64,000 nucleotides of DNA from Kistimonas sp964291485 (GTDB taxonomy: Bacteria; Pseudomonadota; Gammaproteobacteria; Pseudomonadales; Endozoicomonadaceae), in assembly GCA_964291485.2 (NCBI GenBank), contig OZ220224.1:1922001-1986000 (forward strand), written 5' to 3'. The notes below the pieces were generated by a model, which had not been told where the DNA came from, searched no databases, and was given only the letters and a program-made list of their open reading frames with translations. A program made the position numbers and the translations under genes. Positions 63,560 through 64,000 of this stretch are shown here, piece by piece (the stretch's first letter is position 1; each line of letters starts with the position of its first letter).

Positions 63560-64000
63560 GGCAGTATCCATCACCTGTAGTGACGGTGAGGTTATACAGT
63601 TTGTTGATGATGGCAACCCTATGGCGGGGGGAATGAAAGATGTCTATTTCAGCCCCTGCCGTTCCTATGTGGTGGCGTTTTACCGTGACCCGATAGATGT
63701 TGCGGCCAGAGAACGTCTGGAGATGATAACCGGAAAGTACCGGGAAAACCTGATTGATAGCGAGCACGGTGAATACTGGAAAAAACTGTTCTGCTGGCCT
63801 GAGCGAATTGTCGAGCACAACGGCAGGACCGGCATTGTTGTCCCGACCTATGAGAAGAGCTTCTTCTTTGAATTCGGCTCTAAAAATAATGATATGCTTG
63901 GCATTCAGGCGAAAGAGAAGCAAGGGAAATGGTTTGCTTCAGCAAGTAACCAGAACCGTGTTTTGGATGATCGTGAAAAAGGGGACTGGCTTGGCTATTT
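63552..64000 (+). CDS. Protein-kinase-like protein, truncated by window end
   Basis: ATG 63552 lies inside the PP2C stop region (ATGCATAA), and the frame runs off the right edge after 149 codons. The visible part (VIQFVDDGNPMAGGMKDVYF, then SPCRSYVVAFYRDPIDVAAR, then KKLFCWPERIVEHNGRTGIV and VPTYEKSFFF) looks like the glycine-rich loop, beta-3 and hinge strands of the kinase-like proteins that accompany TerY and PP2C (as YegI with YegK and YegL in E. coli). No catalytic loop is visible yet. Confidence 0.75.
   Translation, partial: MHKAVSITCSDGEVIQFVDDGNPMAGGMKDVYFSPCRSYVVAFYRDPIDVAARERLEMITGKYRENLIDSEHGEYWKKLFCWPERIVEHNGRTGIVVPTYEKSFFFEFGSKNNDMLGIQAKEKQGKWFASASNQNRVLDDREKGDWLGY

Noticed and set aside
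1..64000. tRNA or rRNA genes, including at the island edge
   Set aside because: I found no cloverleaf-like or rRNA-like sequence on either strand by eye; a covariance-model scan would settle this.

Overview
The window looks like a gammaproteobacterial chromosome, probably a marine or host-associated lineage near the Oceanospirillales/Vibrio-type gammas. That placement rests on gene content and is an inference. It has a conserved left half and an accessory right half.

(1) About 0.45-18.5 kb is one long plus-strand flagellar cluster: flgB-C-D-E-F-G-H-I-J-K-L, flagellin, fliD, fliS, fliK, fliL, fliA, motA, motB. The tail order (flagellin, cap, FliS, FliK, FliL, sigma-28, MotA, MotB) is that of lateral (Laf / Flag-2) flagellar loci, which carry their own sigma factor and a proton-type stator. 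The flagellin is very long (884 aa), with three Flagellin_IN-like repeats in its central domain.

(2) About 18.6-29.8 kb holds cobyrinate a,c-diamide synthase, then a copper/silver resistance unit: a His/Cys-rich small protein, CusC-, CusB- and CusA-like tripartite efflux, and a DUF411 protein. The CusB carries a fused CusF-like domain and a Met/His repeat tail. A coiled-coil small protein, a D-aminoacylase-type amidohydrolase and a winged-helix regulator follow.

(3) At about 30.4 kb an integrated island begins: TTGGACCCC repeats, a tyrosine integrase, AlpA-like and PrtN-like regulators and a putative winged-helix protein. On the minus strand follow a two-helicase operon (UPF1/DNA2-like plus UvrD-like) and two tandem excisionase-like proteins.

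(4) About 39.8-51.7 kb holds a 729-aa coiled-coil protein paired with a dynamin-like GTPase and a run of small lipoproteins. A periplasmic ClpP-fold (COG3904-like) lipoprotein follows. A minus-strand set then encodes a two-TM protein, a secreted TPR-CHAT protein, an ECF sigma factor and its likely anti-sigma factor. A decayed ISAs1 transposase follows at 52.4 kb.

(5) About 53.0-64.0 kb is the most interesting region. After a J-domain gene broken by an in-frame stop, a LprI-like protein and a degenerate von Willebrand A (vWA) protein comes a compact plus-strand unit. It contains a MotA/ExbB-like three-TM protein with a long coiled-coil tail (ZorA-like), a MotB/OmpA-like partner (ZorB-like), a Sel1-repeat protein, a DUF4236 protein, a vWA protein with intact MIDAS, a PP2C phosphatase with a 280-aa extension, and a kinase-like protein cut by the window end. 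This joins an ion-driven Zorya-type motor to a TerY-P triad (vWA-PP2C-kinase). I read it as a candidate envelope-spanning sensing or defence system whose motor is controlled by protein phosphorylation. The function is inferred. The domain assignments come from recognisable motifs, without database searches.
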